NCBI GenBank assembly: GCA_030695945.1
Contig: JAUYOG010000068.1
Location: 1-62,630, forward strand
Direction: 5' to 3'
Length of the DNA stretch: 62,630 nt
From: Ramlibacter sp.
GTDB taxonomy: Bacteria > Pseudomonadota > Gammaproteobacteria > Burkholderiales > Burkholderiaceae_C
The position numbers and the translations under genes are program-made. Below the pieces are notes generated by a model that saw only the letters and a list, made by a program, of their open reading frames with translations, was not told the DNA's origin and did no database searches. Below are positions 50,179 through 58,697 of this stretch, one piece after another. Position 1 is the stretch's first letter; every line of letters begins with the position of its first letter.

Positions 50179-51141
50179 ATGTTCCCGCGAATCGCTGCGC
50201 TGCTGCTTTCCCTTTTTGTGACCGGCTCCACATTCGCACAGGCTTGGCCGACCGGGCCGGTGAAGCTGGTCGTGCCCTTCCCCCCGGGCGGAAGTGTCGA
50301 TACTTATGCGCGCCTCATGGGCAAGCAGTTGGCCGAGCGTCTCGGCAAGCCGGTCGTGATCGAGAACCGCGCAGGGGCAGGCGGATCGGTGGGATCCGAG
50401 ATGGTTGCGCGTTCCAAGCCTGATGGCTACACCATCGTTTGGGGCACGGTAAGTTCGCATGCAATCAACAACTCGCTTTACACCAAGATCCGCTACGACA
50501 ACATCAAGGACTTCGCGCCCATCACGCAGCTGATGGAGCAGCCCCTGCTGGTGGTGGTGCCGGTCAACTCCCCCATTCAGAACCTGACGGACCTGCAGCG
50601 GGTGCTGCAGACCCGCAGCATGCACCTGCGCACCGGCACACCCGGCGTTGGCACCACCGGCCACCTGACAATGGAGCTGCTGAAGAAGCAGACCGGCGGC
50701 GACCTGACCCACGTCGGCTACAAGGGCAGCAACCCCATGTTGACGGACCTCATTGGTGGTCACATCGACATGGGTATGGACAACTTCCCTAGCGCGGTGG
50801 TCCAGGTACGCGGCGGCAAGCTGCGCGCGATCGCGGTCACGAGCGAAAAGCGCTCTCCGCTCCTTCCCGATGTCCCCGCGCTCAACGAGTTGGTGCCCGG
50901 CGCCCAGGCCGTGGCATGGCAGGGGATGTTCGCACCGGCGGGCACGCCCGACGAGATAGTCGCACGGCTGGAACGGGAGATCATCGCCATCCTGCGCCAA
51001 CCGGACTACGTCGCGGCTCTGGCAGAGAGCGGTTCGACGCCCACACCCAAACCACGCGCCGAGTTTTCGAACTTCGTGAAGGCCGAGACGGCACGCTGGT
51101 CCGAGATCGTGAAGGCCTCCGGTGCGAAGGCCGACGAATAG
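50179..51141 (+). CDS. Bug-family (tripartite tricarboxylate) solute-binding protein 2
   Basis: The protein has 320 residues. Signal peptide MFPRIAALLLSLFVTGSTFA, then WPTGPVKLVVPFPPGGSVDT, VIENRAGAGGSVGSEMVARS and HVGYKGSNPMLTDLIGGHID, all standard for Bug proteins. It is a distinct paralogue of the protein at 40130, not a recent copy. It shares the 13-base operator with that gene. A good ribosome site (aaggaga) precedes the ATG. Downstream, 51142-51356 has no supportable gene. Confidence 0.92.
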   Translation: MFPRIAALLLSLFVTGSTFAQAWPTGPVKLVVPFPPGGSVDTYARLMGKQLAERLGKPVVIENRAGAGGSVGSEMVARSKPDGYTIVWGTVSSHAINNSLYTKIRYDNIKDFAPITQLMEQPLLVVVPVNSPIQNLTDLQRVLQTRSMHLRTGTPGVGTTGHLTMELLKKQTGGDLTHVGYKGSNPMLTDLIGGHIDMGMDNFPSAVVQVRGGKLRAIAVTSEKRSPLLPDVPALNELVPGAQAVAWQGMFAPAGTPDEIVARLEREIIAILRQPDYVAALAESGSTPTPKPRAEFSNFVKAETARWSEIVKASGAKADE

Positions 51142-51356
51142 ACGGCTCCAGGAACGTTGACGGCATTTGGCTGCGTCGAGCGGCGCCTACACCGATCTCG
51201 CCACCTTTGTGTGCGCACCGCAGCCCGCGACGCCCGACGAGCGCCGCCGATTCGAAGCGGCCAAGCCGCGCAAGGCGCTGCGCGAGGTGATGCGCCGGCG
51301 CTTGGCGGGTACGCCGGCAGCGCCTGCCGCCGGCGGCCGGGCCTGCCCGTTTTGGT

Positions 51357-52112
51357 TCAGGCGCCCAGGGCCCGCGCGGCCTGCCGCTTGGCGCGAGCCC
51401 GGATGTTCAGCGCTTCCACCCCCAGCGAGAAGGCCATCGCGGCGTAGATGTAGCCTTTGGGGATTTCGCGGTCGAAGGCTTCCGCCGTCAGCGCCATGCC
51501 GACCATCACCAGGAATGCCAGTGCCAGCACCTTGACGGAGGGGTGCCGGTCCACGAAGTCGCCGATCGGCTTGGCCGCGACCAGCATCACGCCGACCGAT
51601 GCGACCACGGCCGCGACCATCACCCAGATCTGGTCCACCATGCCGACGGCGGTGATCACCGAGTCGAGCGAGAAGACGATGTCGATGATGGCGATCTGGC
51701 CGATGATGGCCCAGAACATCTTGCGGCCCGCCGCCTTGACGGCGTCGGCGTCGGTCGGCGCGGGCGCATGCTCTTCGCGCGCTTCCACCTCGACGAAGAT
51801 CTCCCGCGACGCCTTGTACAGCAGGAACAGCCCGCCCAGGAGCAGCACCATGTCGCGGCCGCTGAACCCCATCCCCATCACTTCGAACAGGTCGGCCGTG
51901 AGCCCCATGACCCAGCTGAGCCCCAACAGCAGCATCAGCCGCGAAACCATCGCGAACCCGAGGCCCAGCCGCCGCGCCTTGTCGCGCAGGTGAGGAGGCA
52001 GCCGCCCGACCAGGATGGAAATGAAGATGATGTTGTCGATGCCCAGGACGATCTCCAGGGTCGTGAGCATCGCGAACGCGATCCATACGTTCGGGTCCAG
52101 CAGGAATTCCAC
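51357..52112 (-). CDS. TerC-family integral membrane protein
   Basis: The protein has 251 residues with about seven helices. The conserved acidic motifs are TTLEIVLGIDNIIFISILVG and IAIIDIVFSLDSVITAVGMV, which probably bind a metal ion. Members (TerC, Alx) are linked to tellurite resistance, manganese export and metalation of secreted proteins. It is 37 bases downstream of the Bax-inhibitor gene and probably co-transcribed with it. Manganese or divalent-cation transport is the best guess. Confidence 0.88.
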   Translation of the reverse strand: MEFLLDPNVWIAFAMLTTLEIVLGIDNIIFISILVGRLPPHLRDKARRLGLGFAMVSRLMLLLGLSWVMGLTADLFEVMGMGFSGRDMVLLLGGLFLLYKASREIFVEVEAREEHAPAPTDADAVKAAGRKMFWAIIGQIAIIDIVFSLDSVITAVGMVDQIWVMVAAVVASVGVMLVAAKPIGDFVDRHPSVKVLALAFLVMVGMALTAEAFDREIPKGYIYAAMAFSLGVEALNIRARAKRQAARALGA

Positions 52113-52149
52113 GATTCAGTCCAGTCGGTTGGGCAGCCGGGCGGCGGCG

Positions 52150-52830
52150 TCAGTCGTTGTTGCCGGCGAAGCCGAACAGGCTCAGCAGGCTGGTGAACAG
52201 GTTGAACAGCGACACGAACAGGCTCACCGTCGCCAGCACGTAGTTGGTTTCGCCGCCGTTGACGATACGGCTGGTCTCGAACAGGATCAGGCCGGCCGAA
52301 AGCAAGGCCACCATGGCCGACACGGCCAGGCCGAGCGCGGGCAGCTGCAGGAACATCGCGGCCAGCCCCGTCAGCAGCGCGATCACCATGCCGGCGAACA
52401 GGAAGCCGCCCATGAAGCTGAAGTCGCGCCGCGTTGCCAGCACGTAGGCCGACAGCGCGAGGAAGGTTACGCCGGTGGCGCCCAGCGCCAACGCGATGGT
52501 CTGCCCACCCGCCGGCAACGCCAGGTGCATGGCCAGCACCGGCCCCAGTGTGTAGCCCATGAAACCCGTCAGTGCGAAGACCATCGGTACGGCCGCCCCG
52601 CTGTTCTGCAGCTTGTGGATGCCGTACAGCAGGCCGAAGTAGCCAACCAGGGTGATGATGATGCCGGGGGACGGCAGCCTCAGGGCCGCGCTGGCCGCCG
52701 CCACGGCCGCGCTGAACAGCAGCGTCAGCGACAGCAGTGCATAGGTGTTGCGCAGGACCTTGTGCGTGGAAATGGCAGCGGCCCAGCCGGTGCCGGCAGT
52801 GCGCGGGGAATGGACGAGAGGTTGGGTCAT
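52150..52830 (-). CDS. Bax inhibitor-1/YccA-family membrane protein
   Basis: The protein has 226 residues with seven hydrophobic segments, including YALLSLTLLFSAAVAAASAA and FLFAGMVIALLTGLAAMFLQ. The C-terminal half carries the family pattern LILFETSRIVNGGETNYVLA. Bacterial BI-1 proteins are pH-sensitive calcium leak channels or FtsH substrates. The start was placed at MTQPLVHS (52830); an upstream extension would overlap the promoter region of the divergent LysR gene. Confidence 0.9.
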   Translation of the reverse strand: MTQPLVHSPRTAGTGWAAAISTHKVLRNTYALLSLTLLFSAAVAAASAALRLPSPGIIITLVGYFGLLYGIHKLQNSGAAVPMVFALTGFMGYTLGPVLAMHLALPAGGQTIALALGATGVTFLALSAYVLATRRDFSFMGGFLFAGMVIALLTGLAAMFLQLPALGLAVSAMVALLSAGLILFETSRIVNGGETNYVLATVSLFVSLFNLFTSLLSLFGFAGNND

Positions 52831-52921
52831 GGTTGCGCCTTTCGAGCGTTGGACACAAGCCGTCGACGATACCGGCGCCAATCCGCCCGAAAAAGCAGAC
52901 AATCGATGAACCTAATTCCCG

Positions 52922-52927
52922 TATAGC
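52922..52927 (+). promoter_or_regulatory. Putative -10 element (leaderless nhaR-like gene)
   Basis: TATAGC lies six bases before ATG 52934, so the transcript would start at the start codon. There is no Shine-Dalgarno sequence between. The -35 is weak. Confidence 0.35.
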
Positions 52928-52933
52928 CTGAAC

Positions 52934-53815
52934 ATGAGCCTGGCTTTCAACTACCGGCACCTCTACTACTTCTGGGTCGTTGCCAAGGAAGGCGGCATGT
53001 CGCGCGCCGCGGCCCGGCTCGACATGGCGGTGCAGACGGTGAGCGCCCAGGTGCGTGAACTGGAAAAAGACCTGGGTTGCCAGTTGCTCAAGCCCGCCGG
53101 GCGTGGCTTGGCGCTGACCGAGGCCGGCGTGGCCGCGCTGGGACAGGCCGAGCACATCTTCCAGCTCGGGGAGACCCTGCCCGATCTCGTCCGCTCGGCG
53201 GCCCAGGTCACCTCCGTTCGGCTCACGGCCGGCATCGCGGACGGGCTGCCCAAGCTCGTGGTGCAGCGGCTGCTGCAGCCGGTGCTGGCCACGCCCGACC
53301 TGCGCCTGGTCTGCCACGAAGGCGAGATGGCCGACCTGCTGGCGGACCTCGCCGTGCACCGGCTGGACGTGGTGCTGGCCGACCACCCAGCGCCTTTCAA
53401 CCCGCACCTGAAGGTGCACAACCACCCGGTGGGCACGTCCGGGATGGGCTGGTACGCGTCCCGGCAATGGTGGGCGGCGGCGCACCGGGGATTTCCGGCG
53501 TCATTGGACAAGGTGCCTGTCCTGCTGCCCACCACCCACTCCAGCGTACGCGGCCGCCTGGACCATTGGTTCACTGCGCATGGCCTGCACCCGCGCATCG
53601 CGGGGGAATTCGAGGACGCCGCTCTGCTGGAGACATTCGGCGGCAGCGGTCTGGGGGTGTTCCCGGCCGCGCTCGCGGTGCAGGAGGACCTGATGCAGCG
53701 CTACAACGTGCGGCTGGTGGGGCCTTGCGACGGCGTGGAAGAGCATTACTACGCGATCAGCACCGAGCGGAAAGTGGAACATCCGGTGGTGCGCCAGCTG
53801 CTCGCAGCGCGCTGA
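52934..53815 (+). CDS. nhaR: LysR-family regulator, NhaR-like
   Basis: The protein has 293 residues. The N-terminus FNYRHLYYFWVVAKEGGMSR closely follows E. coli NhaR, as do LTAGIADGLPKLVVQRLL and GEFEDAALLETFGGSGLGVF. NhaR activates the Na+/H+ antiporter nhaA and stress genes. No nhaA is next to it here, so the target may be the divergent BI-1/TerC pair or a distant gene. The symbol is by similarity only. Confidence 0.8.
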   Translation: MSLAFNYRHLYYFWVVAKEGGMSRAAARLDMAVQTVSAQVRELEKDLGCQLLKPAGRGLALTEAGVAALGQAEHIFQLGETLPDLVRSAAQVTSVRLTAGIADGLPKLVVQRLLQPVLATPDLRLVCHEGEMADLLADLAVHRLDVVLADHPAPFNPHLKVHNHPVGTSGMGWYASRQWWAAAHRGFPASLDKVPVLLPTTHSSVRGRLDHWFTAHGLHPRIAGEFEDAALLETFGGSGLGVFPAALAVQEDLMQRYNVRLVGPCDGVEEHYYAISTERKVEHPVVRQLLAAR

Positions 53816-53961
53816 CGACGAGCTACGCCGCGTCCCACAGCCGGCTGTAACCGGCTTTCGCAAAACACCCACCGCGGAGGCCCCGTGGGGCGAGGTCACC
53901 CCCCACATCCGATCGTCGGCCCTGATCTCATCGAGCCTTCATCGGGCCGCCAGCAGCTTCA

Positions 53962-55254
53962 TCACCCGAACGACTTGAGGATTGCCGAGACCGAGCTGGA
54001 CTGCGCGCGGTCACAGGCGACATAGTCCCAATAGCTTTGCACATGCGACGCCTTCGCGAAGGCGGCTTGCTCGAGCCGTTCGCCATGGATGCTGAAGACG
54101 TCGTAGCCCAATGACCCGAAGTACGCGAATACGTCGTTCGGGTCCACGCCGTAGGCACTGTAGCTCTGCTCGCCGAACTCGAACGCGATCACCGGCCGCG
54201 AGCGAACCACGGTGTTGCGCATGCCCAGCATGACCTTGTATTCGGCGCCCTCGGTATCCAGCTTGATGAAGCGCGGATCCCCCAGGGCAAGGCTGTCCAG
54301 TTGCGCCAGCCGCACCGCAACCTTCTCTTGCCGGGTCGGGCCGTTGTACACCCGCTCCTTCAGCCCCGACTCCTCGGGCCGGTCCACCGCCACCACGAAC
54401 TCGGCGGTGCCGCTTTCGTCGGACAAGGCCAGTTCATGCACCTTGACATTGGGGACGGCCAGCAGTTCCAGCCGTGCGCGCAGCCGCTGCGCGATCGGCG
54501 GGTTGGGCTCGAACGCCGCAACACTGCCGGATCCGACGGCGCAGCTCATGGGCAGCGCATGCCGGCCGGTGTGGGCACCAATGTCGATGCAGAAATCGCC
54601 GTCTTCGAGCAGCGACATGTACAGGTGCTGAAGGCGGTCCTCGAAACCGGTTCGGCCCTGGCTGGCGGCCACCAGTGCGGTGCGCGCGACAAGCGCGCCG
54701 TCGGCCTGCCGCGTGCCGCTCACCTGGGCGTTCGCCCACCGCTCCATCGGCGAGGCATCGGAAGGGGCCGTGCCGCCCACCTGCAACACCTGGAAGCGCA
54801 ACCGGGCGCGCAACGCGCGCACGGCTTCGTCCGCTTCGCCGAATGAGACAAGAACATCCGAGGCACCGAAAGGCGCGCGCAGGTCACCCGGCACCACGCC
54901 GGCGGCCCCGGACGGCGCCTGGCCACCATCCTGGAACAGGCGCACGCCGGCACGGCCGAAAGCCATCGCGGGCGCCTGCATCGGCTCGGGCAGCCTGCCG
55001 ATGAGCTGCTTCGCATGCCGGCGCCATCCCTGGGGCGGGCGTGCCGCGACTGGGACGCGCTGCCCGAGGGATTCCAGTGCCGCCTGCACCGCCTGCGCCT
55101 CCACGTCCCGGAAGCCACGGCCGGCCTCCGCGGCGCAAAAGGCGAAATGACCCGGTTCCGAAGCCAACGCGATCCGCGCGCAGTCCACCTGCGCCGCCGC
55201 GACCGCCCCTGCGGGGTCGAGCAAGCCGCCGACATCCAGCCACACCTTAGCCAT
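53962..55254 (-). CDS. FkbM-family methyltransferase with unusual N-terminal extension
   Basis: The protein has 430 residues. The C-terminal half (about 210-410) is a SAM-dependent FkbM O-methyltransferase: motif I DFCIDIGAHTGRHALPMSCA, SVAAFEPNPPIAQRL, NVKVHELALSDESGTAEFVV and FIKLDTEGAEYKVMLGMRNT. Residues 1-200 do not match the domain. They contain FGRAGVRLFQDGG and DVLVSFGEADEAVRALRARL, and may be a second, glycosyltransferase-like or binding domain. FkbM enzymes often modify sugars of surface glycans. No glycan gene cluster is adjacent. The ATG gives MAKVWLDVGGLL. Confidence 0.8.
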   Translation of the reverse strand: MAKVWLDVGGLLDPAGAVAAAQVDCARIALASEPGHFAFCAAEAGRGFRDVEAQAVQAALESLGQRVPVAARPPQGWRRHAKQLIGRLPEPMQAPAMAFGRAGVRLFQDGGQAPSGAAGVVPGDLRAPFGASDVLVSFGEADEAVRALRARLRFQVLQVGGTAPSDASPMERWANAQVSGTRQADGALVARTALVAASQGRTGFEDRLQHLYMSLLEDGDFCIDIGAHTGRHALPMSCAVGSGSVAAFEPNPPIAQRLRARLELLAVPNVKVHELALSDESGTAEFVVAVDRPEESGLKERVYNGPTRQEKVAVRLAQLDSLALGDPRFIKLDTEGAEYKVMLGMRNTVVRSRPVIAFEFGEQSYSAYGVDPNDVFAYFGSLGYDVFSIHGERLEQAAFAKASHVQSYWDYVACDRAQSSSVSAILKSFG

Positions 55255-55361
55255 GCGCGCGCCACCCGTAAAAGTCGTTCATCTGATCCTCTCTGCTGTC
55301 AGGCGTCGCAGTTTACCGGGCTTGCACGGGGACGAGCCGCACCCGATAGACTCGCCCATTC

Positions 55362-56597
55362 ATGAATCCGGAAGCCAACCAACTCTGGCGCGCGCCGCGC
55401 TGGGCACTCGCCGCCCTCCTCGCCCTGCTGGGCATGCTGGGCCCCTTTTCCATCGACACGTACATCCCGGCCTTCTCCGGCATCGCACGGGCCCTGGGGG
55501 CCACGCCGGTGGAAATGCAGCAGACCTTGTCGGCGTACCTGTTCGGGTTTGCCTTCATGAACCTGTTCCACGGCGCGCTGGCGGACAGCTTCGGCCGAAG
55601 GCCGGTCGTGCTCTGGGGCATCGCGATGTTCACGCTCGCGTCGGCGGGGTGTGCCCTTTCGCAGACCATCGGCCAGCTCGTGTTCTTCCGGGGCCTGCAG
55701 GGCCTGTCCACCGGCGCGGGAATCGTGGTTTCGCGAGCCGTGATCCGCGACATGTTCCCGCCCGCGGAGGCGCAGAAGGTGATGAGCCAGGTGACGATCT
55801 ATTTCGGCGTGGCGCCGGCGATCGCGCCCATCATCGGAGGATGGTTGTTCGTCCACATGGGATGGCACAGCATCTTCTGGTTCCTGACGGGCGTGGGCAT
55901 CGTGCTGTGGACGGCCAACTTCCGGCTGCTGCCGGAAACGCTGCATGTGACGCAGCGCCAGCCGTTCAACGTGCGCAACCTGATGCAGGGCTATTGGCAG
56001 CTGACGTCCAACCCGCGCTTCCTGCTGCTGGCGCTGGCCAGCGGCGTCCCGTTCAACGGCGTGTTTCTCTACGTGCTGTGCGCGCCCGCATTCCTGGGCG
56101 ACCTCCTGGGCCTGGCGCCCACGCAGTTCTTCTGGTTCTTCGTGCTGACCATCGCCGGCATCATGGGCGGGGCCTGGGCCAGTGGGCGCCTGGCCGGCAG
56201 GATTTCGCCTCGCAGGCAGATTCGCTACGGCTTCACCATCATGGTGGCCGTGTCCGTCGCGAACGTCCTCGCGAACTTCCTGTTCAAGGCGAATGTGTCG
56301 TGGGCGCTCTTCCCGATCGCGATCTTCGCGTTCGGCTGGGCATTGATGGTGCCGGTGGTGACGCTGCTGGTGCTGGACCTGTACCCCGAGCGGCGCGGCA
56401 TGGCGTCGTCGCTGCAGGCGGTGATCGGCTCCACCGCCAACGGTGTCGTGGCGGGTGTGATTGCGCCGCTCGTGATGCATTCGACGCGCGCCATCGCGCT
56501 CACCTCATTGCTGATGATGAGCGTCGGTCTGGTGGCGTGGGTTTTCGTGCACCGCCGCTGGCCGGATACCGGTCGGGCGGTCACGGCAGCGGCCTGA
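55362..56597 (+). CDS. Bcr/CflA-family multidrug efflux MFS transporter
   Basis: The protein has 411 residues with twelve helices. The signature of drug:H+ antiporter family 1 is clear: MLGPFSIDTYIPAFSGIARA near the N-terminus, loop 2-3 GALADSFGRRPVVLWGIAMF, and motif C-like GVAPAIAPIIGGWLFVHMGW. It probably exports a bicyclomycin-type drug or other small molecules from the cytoplasm. It is preceded by 107 bases shared with the divergent FkbM gene. Its end is 15 bases from the convergent RNA helicase gene. Confidence 0.9.
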   Translation: MNPEANQLWRAPRWALAALLALLGMLGPFSIDTYIPAFSGIARALGATPVEMQQTLSAYLFGFAFMNLFHGALADSFGRRPVVLWGIAMFTLASAGCALSQTIGQLVFFRGLQGLSTGAGIVVSRAVIRDMFPPAEAQKVMSQVTIYFGVAPAIAPIIGGWLFVHMGWHSIFWFLTGVGIVLWTANFRLLPETLHVTQRQPFNVRNLMQGYWQLTSNPRFLLLALASGVPFNGVFLYVLCAPAFLGDLLGLAPTQFFWFFVLTIAGIMGGAWASGRLAGRISPRRQIRYGFTIMVAVSVANVLANFLFKANVSWALFPIAIFAFGWALMVPVVTLLVLDLYPERRGMASSLQAVIGSTANGVVAGVIAPLVMHSTRAIALTSLLMMSVGLVAWVFVHRRWPDTGRAVTAAA

Positions 56598-56612
56598 TCG
56601 GCCGCCGCATCC

Positions 56613-58361
56613 TCAGTTCGCGGGCTTGTAGGGCCGCTTCTTGGCGTCGCGCGGCACGAACACCTTGCCGCCGTTGCCGGGCTTGGCCGGCTTGGCGAAC
56701 GACGGGGCGCGCGGGGCGAAATCGCCGCGCGGCGCAAAGCCTTCATTGCGCGGCGCGAACCCTTCACGGCGCCCCGCCGAATCCCCGAACCCGGCCTTGC
56801 GGCCATAGCCCTCGTTGGCGCCGCGGCGCTGGTCGAACCCGCGCTCCTCGCGGGGCGCGTGGTTGCCACCGAAGCCGCTGGTGCGCGGCGCGCCGAACTT
56901 GCGGTCACGGGAATGGTTTTCACGCGGGCCGCGCTCGGCGAAGGAGCCGGCCGGACGCGAGGCGGGGAAGCGCTGCTGCGGCTCCAGGCCGGGAATCACT
57001 TCGGCCTTGAAGGTCTGCTTGCTGTAGGCCTCGATGTCGAAAATCTTGCGGCGGTCGCGGAACTCGGCGAACGTGATGGCCAGGCCGTCCCGGCCGGCAC
57101 GGCCGGTGCGGCCGATGCGGTGGGTGTAGTCCTCGGCCTTCATCGGCAGGCCGTAGTTGAAGACGTGCGTGATCGTGGGCACGTCAATGCCGCGCGCGGC
57201 GACGTCGGTGGCCACCAGCACCTGCACGTGGCCCTGGCGCAGCGCCATCAGGCGGCGGTTGCGCAGGCCCTGGCTGAGGGCCCCGTGCAGCGCCACGGCG
57301 TCGAAGCCGGCTTGCTGCAGGTCGTTGGCCAAGCCGTCGCACTCGATCTGCGTGCTGGCAAACACGATGGCCTGGTTGATCGTGGTGTCGCGCAGCCAGT
57401 GGTCCAGCATCTTGCGCTTGTGCTGCGGGCTGTCGGCCCAGAACAGCACCTGCTTGATGTTGACGTGCTTTTCCTGCGGGTTGTCGATCTGGATCTTGCG
57501 CGGCTGGCGCATCACGCGGGCGGCCAGTTGCTGGATGCGGGATGCGAACGTCGCGCTGAACATCATTGTCTGCTTGCGCTCGATGGTGAGCTTGTTGACT
57601 TCGGCCAGGTCGTCGGCGAAGCCGAGGTCGAGCATGCGGTCGGCTTCGTCCACCACCAGGAACTGCACCTTGTCCAGCTTGATCTGCATCGAGCGCTGCA
57701 GGTCCAGCAGGCGGCCCGGCGTGGCGACCACCAGGTCGGCGTTCTGGAGCTTGGCGATCTGCAGCTGGTACGGCATGCCGCCGATGATGCTGGCCACGCG
57801 CAGGCCGCGGCAGTGGCGCACCAGGTCGATGGCGTCGTGCGAGACCTGCTGCGCGAGTTCGCGCGTCGGGCACAGGATCAGTGCGCCGGGCGTCGCGGCC
57901 TTGAAGTTGCGCGAGCTGGTCGGGTCCACGCGCTTGGGGCGCTTGGGGGCGGGCTCGCCCTTGGCCAGGGCTTCTGCGGTGAGGCGTTCGAAGTCCGCAC
58001 GCGACTTGGCTTCGGCGTCGGCGCGTTGCTTGAGCAGCGTGTGCAGCATGGGCAGCAGGAAGGCCGCGGTCTTGCCGCTGCCGGTCTGGCTGGACACCAT
58101 CAGGTCGGTGAAGCCGGCGGCTTCGTCGTCCGACGGCATCGCCAGGGGAATGGTCTGCTCCTGCACCGGCGTGGGCTGGGTGAAGCCCATGTCCGCCACG
58201 GCCTGCAGCAGTTCGGGCGCGAGGCCCATTTTCAGGAAGCCGTTGGGTGCGGCGGGCACGAACTGCTCGGGCGCGTCAACGGCAGGCGCGGCCAGGGACA
58301 GCGCGGTATCGAAGGATTCGGCAGGCGAAAAGTCGCCCTGCACTGCAAAAGTGTCGGTCAT
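56613..58361 (-). CDS. DEAD-box ATP-dependent RNA helicase (RhlE-like)
   Basis: The protein has 582 residues. Q-motif GFTQPTPVQEQTIPLAM; Walker A VSSQTGSGKTAAFLLPML; Ia PTRELAQQV; DEAD box VVDEADRMLDLGFADDL; SAT in FSATFASRIQQLA; VI HRIGRTGRAGRDGLAITFAE. An insertion of about 45 charged residues separates the Walker A region from motif Ia, longer than in E. coli RhlE. The C-terminal 110 residues are an RG/FG-rich disordered tail with repeats of the FAPR type, typical for RNA binding. A structured leader precedes the start, which may give cold or auto-regulation. Confidence 0.92.
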   Translation of the reverse strand: MTDTFAVQGDFSPAESFDTALSLAAPAVDAPEQFVPAAPNGFLKMGLAPELLQAVADMGFTQPTPVQEQTIPLAMPSDDEAAGFTDLMVSSQTGSGKTAAFLLPMLHTLLKQRADAEAKSRADFERLTAEALAKGEPAPKRPKRVDPTSSRNFKAATPGALILCPTRELAQQVSHDAIDLVRHCRGLRVASIIGGMPYQLQIAKLQNADLVVATPGRLLDLQRSMQIKLDKVQFLVVDEADRMLDLGFADDLAEVNKLTIERKQTMMFSATFASRIQQLAARVMRQPRKIQIDNPQEKHVNIKQVLFWADSPQHKRKMLDHWLRDTTINQAIVFASTQIECDGLANDLQQAGFDAVALHGALSQGLRNRRLMALRQGHVQVLVATDVAARGIDVPTITHVFNYGLPMKAEDYTHRIGRTGRAGRDGLAITFAEFRDRRKIFDIEAYSKQTFKAEVIPGLEPQQRFPASRPAGSFAERGPRENHSRDRKFGAPRTSGFGGNHAPREERGFDQRRGANEGYGRKAGFGDSAGRREGFAPRNEGFAPRGDFAPRAPSFAKPAKPGNGGKVFVPRDAKKRPYKPAN

Positions 58362-58379
58362 GAGTTACTCACACGCATA

Positions 58380-58438
58380 CGCCGCCAGGGGTGGCGGCGT
58401 TGTCGTCAATGGTTGTAAAACATCAACCATCAAACGAC
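58380..58438 (-). promoter_or_regulatory. Two stacked hairpins in the leader of the RNA helicase gene
   Basis: In the mRNA sense, the distal hairpin has arms gtcgt/acgac and atggttg/caaccat around an 8-base loop (58438-58402). The proximal hairpin is CGCCGCC-acccct-GGCGGCG (58399-58380), 18 bases before the ATG. The second is GC-only and very stable. Structures this near a start codon of a DEAD-box gene could be unwound by its own product or melt poorly in the cold. Confidence 0.5.
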
Positions 58439-58697
58439 TGTCAGGCCCGAAGGCTCTGGAGGCTCTTTTGTCTTGAGCCGGTGTGTGAAGGGAGATGCAC
58501 GAGGGCCGCATGTGCAGCCAAGCCTTTGATTGTCGCACATTCAGGGTTATCCCGCAAGGCGGACTGTAAATGCGCCGCACGGCACCGAGTCGTGCGTGGC
58601 CGTCCTACAGGCGCCCTTGCCGCCTGCAGACATAACCCCCCTATCCGGCGCGCGATGGCATCCCGCCTGCGGTCGGGCTCGACAGGGAGACTTCGAC
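58439..58697. other. Intergenic region, no gene seen
   Basis: With the leader above this makes a 336-base gap between divergent genes. It contains short GC-rich hairpins (caggcg-cccttgc-cgcctg at 58608-58626) and presumably both promoters. No frame with coding character was found. A clear Shine-Dalgarno (agggaga) precedes the gene at 58698. Confidence 0.5.

Noticed and set aside
51167..51356. Small plus-strand gene after the second Bug gene
   Set aside because: It has no ribosome site, is rich in Arg/Pro/Ala as expected for random GC-rich sequence, and runs into terC on the other strand.
51365..51372. cagggccc, matching eight bases of the tRNA-Lys 3' end, as a possible attachment site
   Set aside because: Too short, lies inside the terC coding end, and there is no integrase in the window.
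56859..58418. Long plus-strand frame opposite the DEAD-box helicase
   Set aside because: Antisense shadow; composition typical of a complementary frame and no recognisable motif.
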